Source: an uncultured Paraglaciecola sp.
GTDB lineage: Bacteria > Pseudomonadota > Gammaproteobacteria > Enterobacterales > Alteromonadaceae
DNA: 47,488 nt
NCBI RefSeq assembly: GCF_913020055.1
Contig: NZ_CAJWCF010000022.1
Coordinates: 1 to 47,488 of the forward strand
Reading direction: 5' to 3'
The translations under genes and the position numbers were made by a program. Below the pieces are notes generated by a model that was given only the letters and a program-made list of their open reading frames with translations, did no database searches and was not told where the DNA came from. This document shows, piece after piece, positions 9,392 through 18,029 of this stretch; positions within the stretch are counted from its first letter, which is position 1; every line of letters begins with the position of its first letter.

Positions 9392-10774
9392 ATGAATATT
9401 CAACAGCAACAAGAAGTGCAGCTATTACAAGCACTCAGTAAAAAAGCATGGTACGCCAGAATACCTAAATATACCGCGTTAAGTGGTCCCGGTTGGCTGC
9501 AAGGGGCGATGACCTTAGGCGGTGGTAGCGCCGTGACTTCGCTTACCATAGGTGCGGTTTTTGGTTACGAATTTTTATGGGTGCAACCTATTGCTATGTT
9601 GATTGGTTGTATCATGTTATTTGCCCTTTCTCATCAAACCTTGCACAGCCAAAAATCCCCCTTTGAATCGATGAAAAAACACGTTAATCCCGGTTTGGCA
9701 TGGGCGTGGGCCATCGCTGCGTTTGCGTCTAGTATTATCTGGGGGTTTGCGCATTACCCGCTGAGTGCAGGCATGTTAGAAGAGATCATTGTTGTATCAA
9801 CTGGTTTTTCAATCGATCAAGACAATCCATTAGGACGAGATTTATATTTGCTCTTACTGGCTGTCATTGTTTGGGCGGGTTGTGCGTTTACGGCATGGAA
9901 ATACGGTGCACAAGTTGATGGGGGAAATGGAAAACACAACGCAGTTAGAATTTTTGAGACAGGCATAAAGATACTGAGTGGTTTAATTGTCATCGCGTTT
10001 GCTTGGGTGGTGATCAGTGCATCGCTTAATGGCAAGGTTAATTGGACAGCCGTGTTAGCGGGTTATATCCCAAGTTCATTGCCACAAACACCCCAAGGCG
10101 TGACCACCATGATGGCGGCGCTTGGCAGTGCCGTTGGTATCAATATGACGTTTATTTACGGTTATACCTTGCTGCATAAAAAGTGGACGCCTGCTCATGT
10201 GGAGTTGTCTCGTTATGACATAGGTTTAGGTTTGGTGATCCAATACATCTTAGTCACTAGCCTGATTAGTATTGCCGCCGCCGGTGCGTTTTTTGGTTCA
10301 GACATGGATATCCAAGGCAAGCTTAGTCCTACTCAAGCGGGAAAAATGTTTATGTCTGCCGGACTTGACGAAGTCACCAGTCGTTTAATTTTTGCCTGCG
10401 GAATTTTGGGCATGGCGGTGGGCTCTTTAGTCATGCATATGCTCTGCTGCGGCTCTGCGGCGGCAGCTATGTTTGGTTGGCAAGAAGGCAGTCTAAAATA
10501 CAAACTGGCTCTGCTCGCACCGACACCTGCGGTGTTAGGCGTATTTGTTTGGTCTACCATGGGCGCTTACGTAGTGTTACCCACATCGGCCATTTGCGGA
10601 TTTTTGTTACCTATCGCTTATATCGGTTGGGCGTTACTGCATAACAACAAAGAGTATTTAGGTGATGCAAGGCCTGAGGGTTTGAAAAGGTATGTATTCA
10701 ATGCGGCAATGTTACTTTGTATTATCACTGTGCTGAGTAGTGTTGCGTATTCTACTTATGTGCAATTAAGGTAG
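9392..10774 (+). CDS. Nramp-fold (divalent-metal-transporter-like) inner-membrane transporter
   Basis: A 460-residue integral membrane protein with about 11-12 hydrophobic segments. The start region, SGPGWLQGAMTLGGGSAVTSL, resembles the first helix of Nramp-family proteins (GPG...GA...), but the classical metal-binding DPGN motif is not present as such; the equivalent position reads TLGGGSA. A segment near residue 280, ISIAAAGAFFG, resembles another Nramp helix. Divergent Nramp-like proteins occur beside Gfo/Idh sugar genes, so import of a sugar or its derivative instead of a metal is possible, but that is inference. It sits 12 bp after the frameshifted Gfo/Idh gene and 5 bp before the next one, so it belongs to the same operon. 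The gene itself is intact. Confidence 0.5.
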   Translation: MNIQQQQEVQLLQALSKKAWYARIPKYTALSGPGWLQGAMTLGGGSAVTSLTIGAVFGYEFLWVQPIAMLIGCIMLFALSHQTLHSQKSPFESMKKHVNPGLAWAWAIAAFASSIIWGFAHYPLSAGMLEEIIVVSTGFSIDQDNPLGRDLYLLLLAVIVWAGCAFTAWKYGAQVDGGNGKHNAVRIFETGIKILSGLIVIAFAWVVISASLNGKVNWTAVLAGYIPSSLPQTPQGVTTMMAALGSAVGINMTFIYGYTLLHKKWTPAHVELSRYDIGLGLVIQYILVTSLISIAAAGAFFGSDMDIQGKLSPTQAGKMFMSAGLDEVTSRLIFACGILGMAVGSLVMHMLCCGSAAAAMFGWQEGSLKYKLALLAPTPAVLGVFVWSTMGAYVVLPTSAICGFLLPIAYIGWALLHNNKEYLGDARPEGLKRYVFNAAMLLCIITVLSSVAYSTYVQLR

Positions 10775-10779
10775 GGGAT

Positions 10780-11876
10780 ATGGATAATCAATCTGTACAA
10801 CAACAACCCAACATAAAAGACGGCGCTCACTACAGTCCAGAAGGCCGAGTCAAAAAGGTGGTTCAACAGGGAGACTTTTTCTTTTCTGTGGCATTTTTAG
10901 ACCATGGGCACATATATGCGCAAACTAACGGTTTAGTACAAGCAGGTGCTAGCCTAAAATATGTTTACGACCCAGACCCTATAAAACGTGCCGAGTTTTG
11001 TGCCAAATATCCACAAGTCATAGGTGTTGATTCCTTTGAGGAAATATTAGCTGATACTCAAACTCAGCTGGTTGCCAGTGCTGCCACTCCTAATCTACGG
11101 GCAGATATTGGTATTAAAGTGCTGCAAGCGGGCAAAGATTATTTTACAGATAAATCCCCATTCACCACCCTCGAGCAGTTACAAAAAGTGAAACAAGTGG
11201 TGGCGCAAACACAGCAAAAGTATGCCGTGTATTATGCCGAACGATTGCATAACGAAGCGGCTTGGCATGCGGGAGAATTAATTAAGTCGGGTGCAATTGG
11301 CCGAGTCTTACAAGTGATCAATTTAGCACCCCATCGGTTAGCCAAAACAACACGACCAGATTGGTTTTTGATAAACAAGCCTATGGCGGGATCTTAACTG
11401 ATATTGGCTCGCATCAGGTCGAGCCGTTTTTAACATACAGTGGGGCAACTGATGCCGATATCAATTTTGCGCGTGCCAGCAATTTAAATAATAGCGATAA
11501 ACCTGATTTAGAAGATTTTGGTGAGTTGTCTATGACAGGCAATAACGGTACATCTTTTTATACTCGTGTAGATTGGTTTACCCCAAACGGTCAAGCCACA
11601 TGGGGGGATGGGCGCACGTTTATCTTAGGCACTGAAGGCAATATTGAATGCCGTAAGTACAATGATGTAGCCCGTCAAGCTCCTGCTTCAAAACTGTTTT
11701 TAACCAATGCTGATAAAGAGCAAGAAATTGACTGTATTGATAAAAGTGGCTTTCCATTTTTTGGCCAGCTCATTTTAGATGTGATTAACCGAACAGAACA
11801 CGCCATGACACAGGCCCATGTGTTTAAAGCCGCTGAACTAAGTCTGTTAGCACAAGACTTGGCAGATAATAGTTAG
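10780..11876 (+). pseudogene. Second Gfo/Idh/MocA family oxidoreductase, frameshifted in a T run
   Basis: The first part encodes a Gfo/Idh/MocA Rossmann domain (FFSVAFLDHGHIYAQ; DKSPFTTLEQL takes the EKP-loop position with DKS). After ...KTTRPDWF the frame runs into a stop at 11395-11397, while another frame continues smoothly with DKQAYGGILTDIGSHQVEPFL, the family's second-domain signature. One missing T in the five-T run at 11365-11369 would explain it: six Ts would give DWFFDKQAYGG. A repaired product would be about 365 residues. A strong AGGGG ribosome site lies before the ATG. The two halves overlap but the second has no good start. Role and substrate are as for the other Gfo/Idh gene (inferred). 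Confidence 0.5.
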
Positions 11877-12140
11877 ATGAGTTAACCAGTTTGGGTTGAC
11901 CTAACATAATGATTGATATTATTACCCTGATTTTTGAGCGAGCAATGGCCAAGGTTAAAGTGTTATGCGTGAATAATGGGGTCGTAGTCAATTTAAATGG
12001 ATAAAAAGTTTTCTGGAGCTTGAATTACACGCCCAAACGAAATCATATTCGGACTTAAAGTCTTTTAAATTCAATCGATTGAGATTTCATGATAATCAAT
12101 AAAAACATAAAAATAATTTAGAATCAGATAGTTAGTGGGA
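11877..12140. other. Intergenic region between the sugar cluster and the tRNA-derived repeats
   Basis: AT-rich sequence with no convincing gene. The only open frame seen (about 30 codons from 11909) has no ribosome site or recognisable content. Transcripts from the minus-strand tRNA array would run into this segment, but I find no hairpin with a T run that would end them. A weak hairpin (GTTAACC/GGTTGAC) follows the second Gfo/Idh gene without a T run. Confidence 0.5.
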
Positions 12141-12545
12141 TGGTGCCGACTATCGGAGTCGAACTGCTATGAGGCTTAGCTACTGATTACAAAGCTGTTT
12201 GAAGACAAGACTAAAGAAAAGTGGTGCCGACTACCGGAGTCGAACTGCTATGAGACTTAGCTACTGATTACAAAGCTGTTTGAAGACAAGACTAAAGAAA
12301 AGTGGTGCTTACTATCGGAGTCGAACTGCTATGAGGCTTAGCTACTGATTACAAAGCTGTTTGAAGACAAGACTAAAGAAAAGTAGTGCCGACTTTCGGA
12401 GTCGAACTGCTATGAGGCTTAGCTACTGATTACAAAGCTGTTTGAAGACAAGACTAAAGAAAAGTGGTGCTGACTTTCGGAGTCGAACTGCTATGAGGCT
12501 TAGCGACTGATTACAAAACTGTTTGAAGACAAGACTAAAGAAAAG
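12141..12545 (-). repeat. Five contiguous 81-bp tandem units carrying the 3' half of tRNA-Thr
   Basis: Units start at 12141, 12222, 12303, 12384 and 12465; each is exactly 81 bp and the last abuts the tRNA gene. Read on the minus strand, each unit is an almost invariant 25-base spacer (CTTTTCTTTAGTCTTGTCTT then CAAAC), the anticodon-loop and 3' stem sequence TTTGTAATCAGT, an enlarged variable region of about 13 bases that can form a GCTA...TAGC stem, the T-loop sequence AGTTCGACTCCG, and a 3' acceptor strand ending in CCA (CTA in the 12384 unit). The 5' acceptor and D-arm are missing, so these are not functional tRNA genes by themselves. There is no unique spacer between repeats, so this is not a CRISPR array. 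E. coli tyrT is a known precedent for tandem repeats containing a tRNA 3' end downstream of the tRNA. Confidence 0.5.
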
Positions 12546-12621
<76 letters not shown>

Positions 12622-12701
12622 ACTGTTTTTTCTTTAACGTGACGCTACTTTAGGAGTGTTGGTAAACTACTTTGCAGCAGCTAATCCCTAAAGCGAGCGC
12701 T

Positions 12702-12729
12702 ATTGTATTCACAATTTATATGATGTCAA
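12702..12729 (-). promoter_or_regulatory. Sigma-70 promoter of the tRNA-Thr gene
   Basis: On the minus strand, TTGACA (12724-12729) and TACAAT (12702-12707) are separated by 16 bp and followed by a GC-rich discriminator (GCGCTCGC). That arrangement is typical of growth-rate and stringently controlled stable-RNA promoters. Transcription would start near 12695, leaving a leader of about 74 bases before the tRNA. The match is by eye. Confidence 0.5.
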
Positions 12730-12758
12730 TCAAATACCATAAAATTATATTCAGACGC

Positions 12759-13898
12759 TTAAAGTTTCACCAATCTGGCTGCTTCATCTTTAAGCGTCGG
12801 GAAGTATTCTATAGGCACGTATTCAGCCAAAGCCAACATTGTTTTGCCTAGTTCAGCATAATTATCGGCACATAAATTAAAATGTCCCATTTTGCGTTTT
12901 TTCCGCGGTGTTTTGCCATACCAATGTAAATGGCAACCTGGAATGCCAAGCATATCGCGGGCAAAATCTTTGCAGCCAATGATATTGATCATTGCGGTGG
13001 GTGAGGTCACTTTAGTTGAACCTAAAGGTAATCCCCTCACAGCTCTAAGATGATTCTCAAACTGACAGGTGTCTGCGCCTTGCATGGTCCAATGCCCTGA
13101 GTTATGCACTCGTGGAGCAATTTCATTGACTAACAATTGTTCACCAATTTGGAAAAATTCTACTGCCAATACACCTACGTAATCTAAGGATTCTGCTAAT
13201 TTATTGAAGATGTTTTGTGCTTGTTGATTGAGTGTTTCATCAACTTGCGGGGCAGGTGCAATAGAGACATGTAATTGGCCCTGATAATGCAAGTTTTCAG
13301 CAAGTGGATAATAAGCTATATCACCTTTGCTACTGCGCACTGCAACCAATGAAAGCTCTCGATCAAAGTTGAGCATTTTCTCAACAATCAAAGGTACCTT
13401 GTGCAAATCCAGCTTTGATAACTGTTGTTTAAGTTCAGGTAAGTCGTTTTTGTTCTGTAAACGCCATTGGCCGTATCCATCATAGCCATCTCTACTTGCT
13501 TTGATGATTAATCTTTCACCAAGCTTTTCGACTGCGGCATCTAATTGTTCAACATCGGTGACGATTTCAAATGGGCAGTTGGCAATCGCAAGTTTTTCGA
13601 GTAATTTTTTCTCACGCACTCTATCAGCGCCAGTTAAAATTGCCTCTACACTTGGTTTGAGCTTGCCACTAGCATGGACTAGCTCAAGTAAGTCCTCAGG
13701 AATATGTTCAAATTCAACTGTGATGGCGTTCACTTCCTCAATCATTCTATCAAGGGAGTTGTTGATTATCTGTTTACTCACAGGATCGACTATTTTGTTG
13801 TTAGCAACATCTACTGCTTGAACACTTACGCCAATCGGGTAAGCAGCTAAAGCCATCATTCTAGCCAACTGGCCTGATCCCAGAACTAATATGCTCAT
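12759..13898 (-). CDS. purK: N5-carboxyaminoimidazole ribonucleotide synthase
   Basis: The 379-residue ATP-grasp enzyme makes N5-CAIR from AIR, ATP and bicarbonate in purine synthesis. The N-terminus ILVLGSGQLARMMALAAYPIGV is the standard PurK start. ATP-grasp features include KASRDGYDGYGQW, the central VEKMLNFDRELSLVAVR and the metal-site segment LLVNEIAPRVHNSGHWTMQGA, with CQFENHLRAVRGLPLG near the C-terminus. It follows purE by 25 bp on the same strand, the classical purEK operon. Length and motifs are normal. Confidence 0.5.
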   Translation of the reverse strand: MSILVLGSGQLARMMALAAYPIGVSVQAVDVANNKIVDPVSKQIINNSLDRMIEEVNAITVEFEHIPEDLLELVHASGKLKPSVEAILTGADRVREKKLLEKLAIANCPFEIVTDVEQLDAAVEKLGERLIIKASRDGYDGYGQWRLQNKNDLPELKQQLSKLDLHKVPLIVEKMLNFDRELSLVAVRSSKGDIAYYPLAENLHYQGQLHVSIAPAPQVDETLNQQAQNIFNKLAESLDYVGVLAVEFFQIGEQLLVNEIAPRVHNSGHWTMQGADTCQFENHLRAVRGLPLGSTKVTSPTAMINIIGCKDFARDMLGIPGCHLHWYGKTPRKKRKMGHFNLCADNYAELGKTMLALAEYVPIEYFPTLKDEAARLVKL

Positions 13899-13923
13899 TT
13901 ACACAATCCCAAGTCGATTTTTA

Positions 13924-14418
13924 TCATAAAGAGGGAAGCACTAATTCGTCTTGTGCTAACACAGTAGCTGTTTGCTCAGCACGAAAGTCTTTAATTGCTT
14001 GTTGTACGTCTGGATTTTGCAGACCCACTACCTGTGCTGCCAACAATCCAGCATTAGCTGCACCTGCTTCACCGATCGCTAAAGTGCCTACTGCTACACC
14101 TTTGGGCATTTGTACAATAGAGAGCAGAGAATCAATACCGTTTAATTGACTAGAGCGAACAGGTACACCAAACACAGGTAAATGTGTATGCGCTGCTATC
14201 ATGCCCGGTAAATGCGCTGCGCCACCTGCACCACCAATAATTACTTGGAAGCCTTGTTCAGCAGCTTGCTCAGCAAAGTCTGTGAGTAAATTAGGTGTAC
14301 GATGCGCTGATACAACTTTAGCTACATAGCTTACGCCAAGTTTGTCTAACATGAGCGCCGCGTTTTGCATGGTAGGCCAATCAGATTTTGAGCCCATTAC
14401 TATTGCCACGTTTGGCAT
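13924..14418 (-). CDS. purE: N5-carboxyaminoimidazole ribonucleotide mutase
   Basis: The 164-residue class I PurE converts N5-CAIR to CAIR, taking the PurK product. Motifs include [14 protein letters not shown] at the N-terminus, the catalytic-His segment [21 protein letters not shown] and [36 protein letters not shown], all characteristic. It is first in the purE-purK operon. No PurR box (ACGCAAACGTTTGCGT-like) was found upstream, but the leader contains a strong hairpin close to the start codon (14439-14473). Confidence 0.5.
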   Translation of the reverse strand: MPNVAIVMGSKSDWPTMQNAALMLDKLGVSYVAKVVSAHRTPNLLTDFAEQAAEQGFQVIIGGAGGAAHLPGMIAAHTHLPVFGVPVRSSQLNGIDSLLSIVQMPKGVAVGTLAIGEAGAANAGLLAAQVVGLQNPDVQQAIKDFRAEQTATVLAQDELVLPSL

Positions 14419-14438
14419 AATTTTCTCTCTTAAATCAC

Positions 14439-14473
14439 ATTTTAGGGTGTGGGGGAACCAGTCCCCCTAAAAT
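14439..14473 (-). promoter_or_regulatory. Strong leader hairpin upstream of purE
   Basis: In the purE transcript, ATTTTA pairs with TAAAAT (68-73 with 39-44 of the 14400 block) and GGGGGA pairs with TCCCCC (14462-14467 with 14451-14456), giving a bulged hairpin of about 12 bp with a CTGGT loop. It ends about 20 bases before the purE start codon. An alternative pairing ATTTTAGGG/CCCTAAAAT (9 bp) excludes part of the inner stem. No T run follows, so it is not a simple terminator. A control role is inferred. Confidence 0.5.
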
Positions 14474-14546
14474 TTTGGACGCGTATTGTAGCTTATCGCA
14501 ATCAGCATAGAAACCACCCTAATTAATGGAAATTAAAGAGTCAAAA

Positions 14547-15839
14547 TTAATGCTGATTCATGTAATCCAAGGTTAAGTCTGTGAGCAGTTTAACTCCTGT
14601 TTTCATACCCGAGTCGTCAACATAAAACTCTGGAGTGTGGTGGACTGGAGCTTGGTCTTCTGGTACATCTAATGGTTTACCACCCACCCACATATATAGT
14701 CCGGGGACTTTTTCCTGAAAAAATGAAAAGTCTTCGGCACCCGTTACTGGTTTGCTATAAATGACATTTTCTCGGCCAGCGCTTTTAATCAGTGTAGGCA
14801 CCATTTTTTCGGTGAGTGCAGGATCGTTGTAGGTAATGGGATAGTAATAATCTAACGGCAAAGTCACTTCAACTTCGGCACGCATACTGTCAGCAATGCC
14901 TTTCACTTTTCTGGGCAGCGCTTCATACATATGTTCTCGTGCGGCTTTATTTAAGGTACGAATAGTGCCAACCAACTCAACTTCACTGGGAATAATATTC
15001 GAACGGTTACCGCCATGAATAGAACCAATTGTGACCACGGCTGCTTCGTCAATGAGTTTAATTTCTCGGCTGACAATGGTTTGTAAACTCATAATAATTT
15101 GTGCTGCGGTGGTAATCGGATCCACACTTAACCAAGGGTAAGCGCCGTGGGCTTGTTTGCCTTTTATAACGATTTTAAAAGGGTCAACTGCTGCCATAGA
15201 GCCGCCTTCTTTGTAGCGTATTTTACCCACATCTGTATCAGCACTGATATGCAAACCAAAAATCACGTCTACATCTGGATTTTTGAGTACACCTTCTTCA
15301 ACCATCATCTGGGCCCCTCCTTTCTCTCCTCTAGGGGCACCTTCTTCTGCGGGTTGAAAAATAAACTTCACTTTGCCTCTTAGCTCACTTTTCATATTGA
15401 CTAAAATTTCTGCTGCGCCCATTAGCATAGCAACATGCGTATCATGTCCACAGGCATGCATTACGGGTACATCGTTACCTTCAAGTTCGCCGCGTTTAGT
15501 TGACTTCCAAGGTAAATCATTTTGTTCAAGCACTGGCAGCCCGTCTATATCAGCGCGTAGTGCTACTACTGGTCCTGGTTTACCACTATCAAGAACTGCT
15601 ACTACTCCTGTTATGGCAACCCCTGTTTGCACTTCTAATCCAAGGCTTTTAAGGTGTTTGGTGATGTACTTTGCGGTTTCAAACTCGCGGTTGGATAGTT
15701 CGGGGTTTTGATGTAGATGATGACGCCACTTAATAACCTGAGGTTCGATATCGTTAACCATTTGTTCGACGTTTGATGCGGCGAATATACTGGGCGTGAA
15801 AGTTAAGAGTAATAATGCGGCGGGTATAAACTGTTTCAT
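14547..15839 (-). CDS. Exported M20-family amidohydrolase/peptidase (hippurate hydrolase-like)
   Basis: The 430-residue protein has a Sec signal peptide (MKQFIPAALLLLTFTPSIFA) followed by an M20D amidohydrolase domain. The first helix region, WRHHLHQNPELSNREFETA, is diagnostic. Metal-binding motifs include HACGHDTH (about residues 128-135), PAEEGAPRGEKGGA, GLHI and GAEDFSFFQEKVPG. A dimerisation insert lies mid-protein (GKQAHGAYPWLSVDPI). Relatives hydrolyse N-acyl amino acids or small peptides such as hippurate; the exact substrate cannot be told. It stands alone between purE and rho, with the rho terminator before the next gene. It looks intact. Confidence 0.5.
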   Translation of the reverse strand: MKQFIPAALLLLTFTPSIFAASNVEQMVNDIEPQVIKWRHHLHQNPELSNREFETAKYITKHLKSLGLEVQTGVAITGVVAVLDSGKPGPVVALRADIDGLPVLEQNDLPWKSTKRGELEGNDVPVMHACGHDTHVAMLMGAAEILVNMKSELRGKVKFIFQPAEEGAPRGEKGGAQMMVEEGVLKNPDVDVIFGLHISADTDVGKIRYKEGGSMAAVDPFKIVIKGKQAHGAYPWLSVDPITTAAQIIMSLQTIVSREIKLIDEAAVVTIGSIHGGNRSNIIPSEVELVGTIRTLNKAAREHMYEALPRKVKGIADSMRAEVEVTLPLDYYYPITYNDPALTEKMVPTLIKSAGRENVIYSKPVTGAEDFSFFQEKVPGLYMWVGGKPLDVPEDQAPVHHTPEFYVDDSGMKTGVKLLTDLTLDYMNQH

Positions 15840-15929
15840 TGATCATCGACTGTAAGTGAACGAATAACTAATATGTTAAAAGCATCTGGACTTGTCAAAT
15901 ATTAAGCTTAAGTTGTTAGAAGGGCGCAT

Positions 15930-15965
15930 AAAAAAATCCGCTAGCAGTTTCCTGTAAGCGGATTT
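15930..15965 (-). terminator. Intrinsic terminator after rho
   Basis: A perfect 9-bp stem (AAATCCGCT at 15934-15942 with AGCGGATTT at 15957-15965) with a 14-base loop is followed on the minus strand by a run of seven T. It lies about 20 bp past the rho stop codon. Confidence 0.5.
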
Positions 15966-15984
15966 AGATCGATCTACAGATTGG

Positions 15985-17250
15985 TTAGCTCTTTTGTCTG
16001 CGCATAGCAGTAAAGAACTCATTGTTTGTTTTAGTCATAGACAACTTACCGATAAGAAACTCCATCGCGTCTATCTCAGACATTTCATGCACTATCTTGC
16101 GCAATATCCACATTTTTTGTAATTCGTCAGGTGTGGTTAATAACTCTTCACGACGTGTACCAGAACGATTGTAATCAATCGCGGGGAATACACGTTTTTC
16201 AGCAATTTTACGGTTCAGGTGTAATTCCATATTACCTGTGCCTTTAAATTCTTCGTAAATAACTTCATCCATTTTAGAGCCAGTATCTATCAAAGCTGTG
16301 GCAATAATAGTTAAGCTACCGCCTTCTTCGATGTTACGTGCGGCACCAAAGAAACGCTTAGGTTTGTGTAATGCATTGGCATCTACACCACCGGTTAATA
16401 CTTTTCCTGATGAAGGTATCACTGTGTTGTAAGCTCGTGCTAAACGGGTAATAGAGTCGAGTAAGATAACCACGTCTTTTTTGTGCTCGACTAAACGTTT
16501 GGCTTTTTCAATCACCATTTCAGCTACTTGAACGTGGCGGCTGGCTGGCTCATCAAAAGTAGACGCTACTACTTCACCGCGCACCAAGCGCTGCATTTCG
16601 GTCACTTCTTCTGGTCGCTCATCAATCAACAATACCATTAATAAACATTCTGGATGATTAGCCGCAATAGATTGGGCGATATTTTGTAACAGTAATGTTT
16701 TACCTGCTTTAGGTGGAGCAACGATTAAACCACGTTGACCACGACCAATTGGTGCCGCCAAATCTAAAACCCGTGCAGTAATATCTTCACTACTGCCGTT
16801 ACCACGTTCCATAATTAAACGTTCGTTAGCATGTAGGGGGGTTAAGTTTTCAAATAATATTTTATTACGAGCATTTTCAGGACGGTCGTAATTGACCTCG
16901 CTTATTTTTAATAATGCGAAGTAACGTTCTGTATCTTTAGGTGGGCGTATTTTCCCAGCAATCGTATCGCCAGTGCGCAGGTTGAAGCGTCTGATCTGAC
17001 TAGGCGAAACATAAATGTCGTCTGGCCCTGCTAAGTATGAAGAGTCGTTGGAACGCAAGAATCCAAAACCATCTTGAAGAATTTCCAGTACGCCATTACC
17101 AAAAATGTCTTCACCGCTTTTAGCGTGAGATTTAAGGATAGAAAAAATAATGTCTTGTTTACGAGCGCGAGCCATGTTTTCTAGCTTCATTTCTTCGGCT
17201 AGTTTAACCAGTTCACTGATCGGTTTGTTCTTGAGTTCCGTTAGGTTCAT
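15985..17250 (-). CDS. rho: Transcription termination factor Rho
   Basis: The 421-residue RNA-dependent ATPase matches the usual gammaproteobacterial Rho length. Visible parts are the N-terminal helix bundle ([21 protein letters not shown]), the cold-shock-like RNA-binding region ([29 protein letters not shown]), Walker A in [15 protein letters not shown], the Walker B/ATPase segment [16 protein letters not shown], and the Q- and R-loop regions. It lies downstream of trxA on the same strand, the conserved trxA-rho order, but trxA has its own terminator so rho likely has a separate promoter within the 296-bp gap. It is intact and essential-type. Confidence 0.5.
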   Translation of the reverse strand: MNLTELKNKPISELVKLAEEMKLENMARARKQDIIFSILKSHAKSGEDIFGNGVLEILQDGFGFLRSNDSSYLAGPDDIYVSPSQIRRFNLRTGDTIAGKIRPPKDTERYFALLKISEVNYDRPENARNKILFENLTPLHANERLIMERGNGSSEDITARVLDLAAPIGRGQRGLIVAPPKAGKTLLLQNIAQSIAANHPECLLMVLLIDERPEEVTEMQRLVRGEVVASTFDEPASRHVQVAEMVIEKAKRLVEHKKDVVILLDSITRLARAYNTVIPSSGKVLTGGVDANALHKPKRFFGAARNIEEGGSLTIIATALIDTGSKMDEVIYEEFKGTGNMELHLNRKIAEKRVFPAIDYNRSGTRREELLTTPDELQKMWILRKIVHEMSEIDAMEFLIGKLSMTKTNNEFFTAMRRQKS

Positions 17251-17546
17251 AATTGGTGGGTCTTTATGCTAGAAGCTTGTTATTAAAGCCAGTTTGATTG
17301 AGTGATTCAAAAGTTTTTACTTATTTACATCTCTGATTTGAGCGAAGTATAGGGGTGTTCAGGTGTGAACAGACTAAAAGTTAGCACCAAAAAATCCCTG
17401 CGTCCAGTGAATTGTCTAGTTGTCAGCTGATTTAACGCAATAATACTTCCCTTGTTTATACTATCGGTCAATGACAGAAAACCTGTATAACAATTTATTT
17501 ACAATAGGAATGGGCGCTGTAGCCAAGGATAGAGTTTAGACACCTA
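17251..17546 (-). other. Long rho leader/intergenic region
   Basis: About 300 bp between the trxA terminator and rho, without a gene. In many enterobacteria the rho leader mediates autogenous attenuation by Rho itself; a similar role is possible here but no clear C-rich rut track was identified by eye. No confident promoter hexamers could be assigned. Confidence 0.5.
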
Positions 17547-17572
17547 CAAAAAAGCTCAGCACTTGCTGAGCT
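17547..17572 (-). terminator. Intrinsic terminator after trxA
   Basis: A perfect 9-bp stem, AGCTCAGCA (17553-17561) and TGCTGAGCT (17564-17572), with a 2-base loop center as drawn (more likely a 4-base loop in RNA), followed on the minus strand by six T. It is 30 bp after the trxA stop. Confidence 0.5.
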
Positions 17573-17601
17573 TATTTATTTCATTTTGTAATAACGAAAG
17601 A

Positions 17602-17928
17602 CTAAATGTTTTCGTTCAAAAATTCCAAAAGTTGCGCTTTTGATAATGCGCCGACCTTAGTTGCAGCAACATTACCGTCTTTAAATAACAATAATGTAGG
17701 TATACCTCTAATACCATACTTAGGCGGTGTTTCGTTATTTTCATCGACATTCAGCTTACCAACTGTTACTTTGCCGTCAAATTCGTCAGCCACTTCATGC
17801 AGTATTGGTGCGATCATTTTACATGGACCACACCATTCTGCCCAAAAATCAACTAACACAGGACCAGCAGCATTGATAACATCGGCCTCGAAACTATCAT
17901 CAGATAACTGGATAATTTTGTCGCTCAT
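17602..17928 (-). CDS. trxA: Thioredoxin 1
   Basis: With the start at 17928 the product is 108 residues, the normal size, with the redox site W32-C33-G-P-C36-K and the cis-Pro loop [11 protein letters not shown]. It reduces cytoplasmic protein disulfides. An upstream in-frame ATG at 17961 would add 11 residues ([11 protein letters not shown]), but CGGAG 7 bases before 17928 and homologous length favour the shorter form. It is divergent from rhlB and followed by rho. Its 5' leader has a perfect hairpin. Confidence 0.5.
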   Translation of the reverse strand: MSDKIIQLSDDSFEADVINAAGPVLVDFWAEWCGPCKMIAPILHEVADEFDGKVTVGKLNVDENNETPPKYGIRGIPTLLLFKDGNVAATKVGALSKAQLLEFLNENI

Positions 17929-17952
17929 TTTTTTCTCCGTAATTTTTTCTCT

Positions 17953-17970
17953 CGCTGACATGCGTCAGCG
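17953..17970 (-). promoter_or_regulatory. Perfect 7-bp hairpin in the trxA 5' leader
   Basis: CGCTGAC-GCAT-GTCAGCG on the minus strand lies between the trxA promoter and its ribosome site. The loop contains the unused upstream ATG. It is followed by A-rich sequence, not T, so it is not a terminator. A role in mRNA stability or translation is inferred. Confidence 0.5.
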
Positions 17971-17981
17971 CGGTTATGATT

Positions 17982-18009
17982 GTTATATAGAAACTGGTTT
18001 TTAATGCAA
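17982..18009 (-). promoter_or_regulatory. Candidate trxA promoter
   Basis: On the minus strand, TTGCAT (18004-18009) and TATAAC (17982-17987) are 16 bp apart, 54 bp upstream of the trxA start codon. It lies in the short divergent trxA-rhlB spacer. This is an eye match of moderate strength. Confidence 0.5.
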
Positions 18010-18029
18010 GCAATGATAAGCTATAAGCT

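Noticed and set aside
11361..11876. Independent gene with TTG start
   Set aside because: It continues the Gfo/Idh fold of the preceding frame after a one-base shift and has no ribosome site.
12141..12545. CRISPR-like repeat array
   Set aside because: The 81-bp units are directly contiguous with no unique spacers, and their content is tRNA-derived; no cas genes are nearby.
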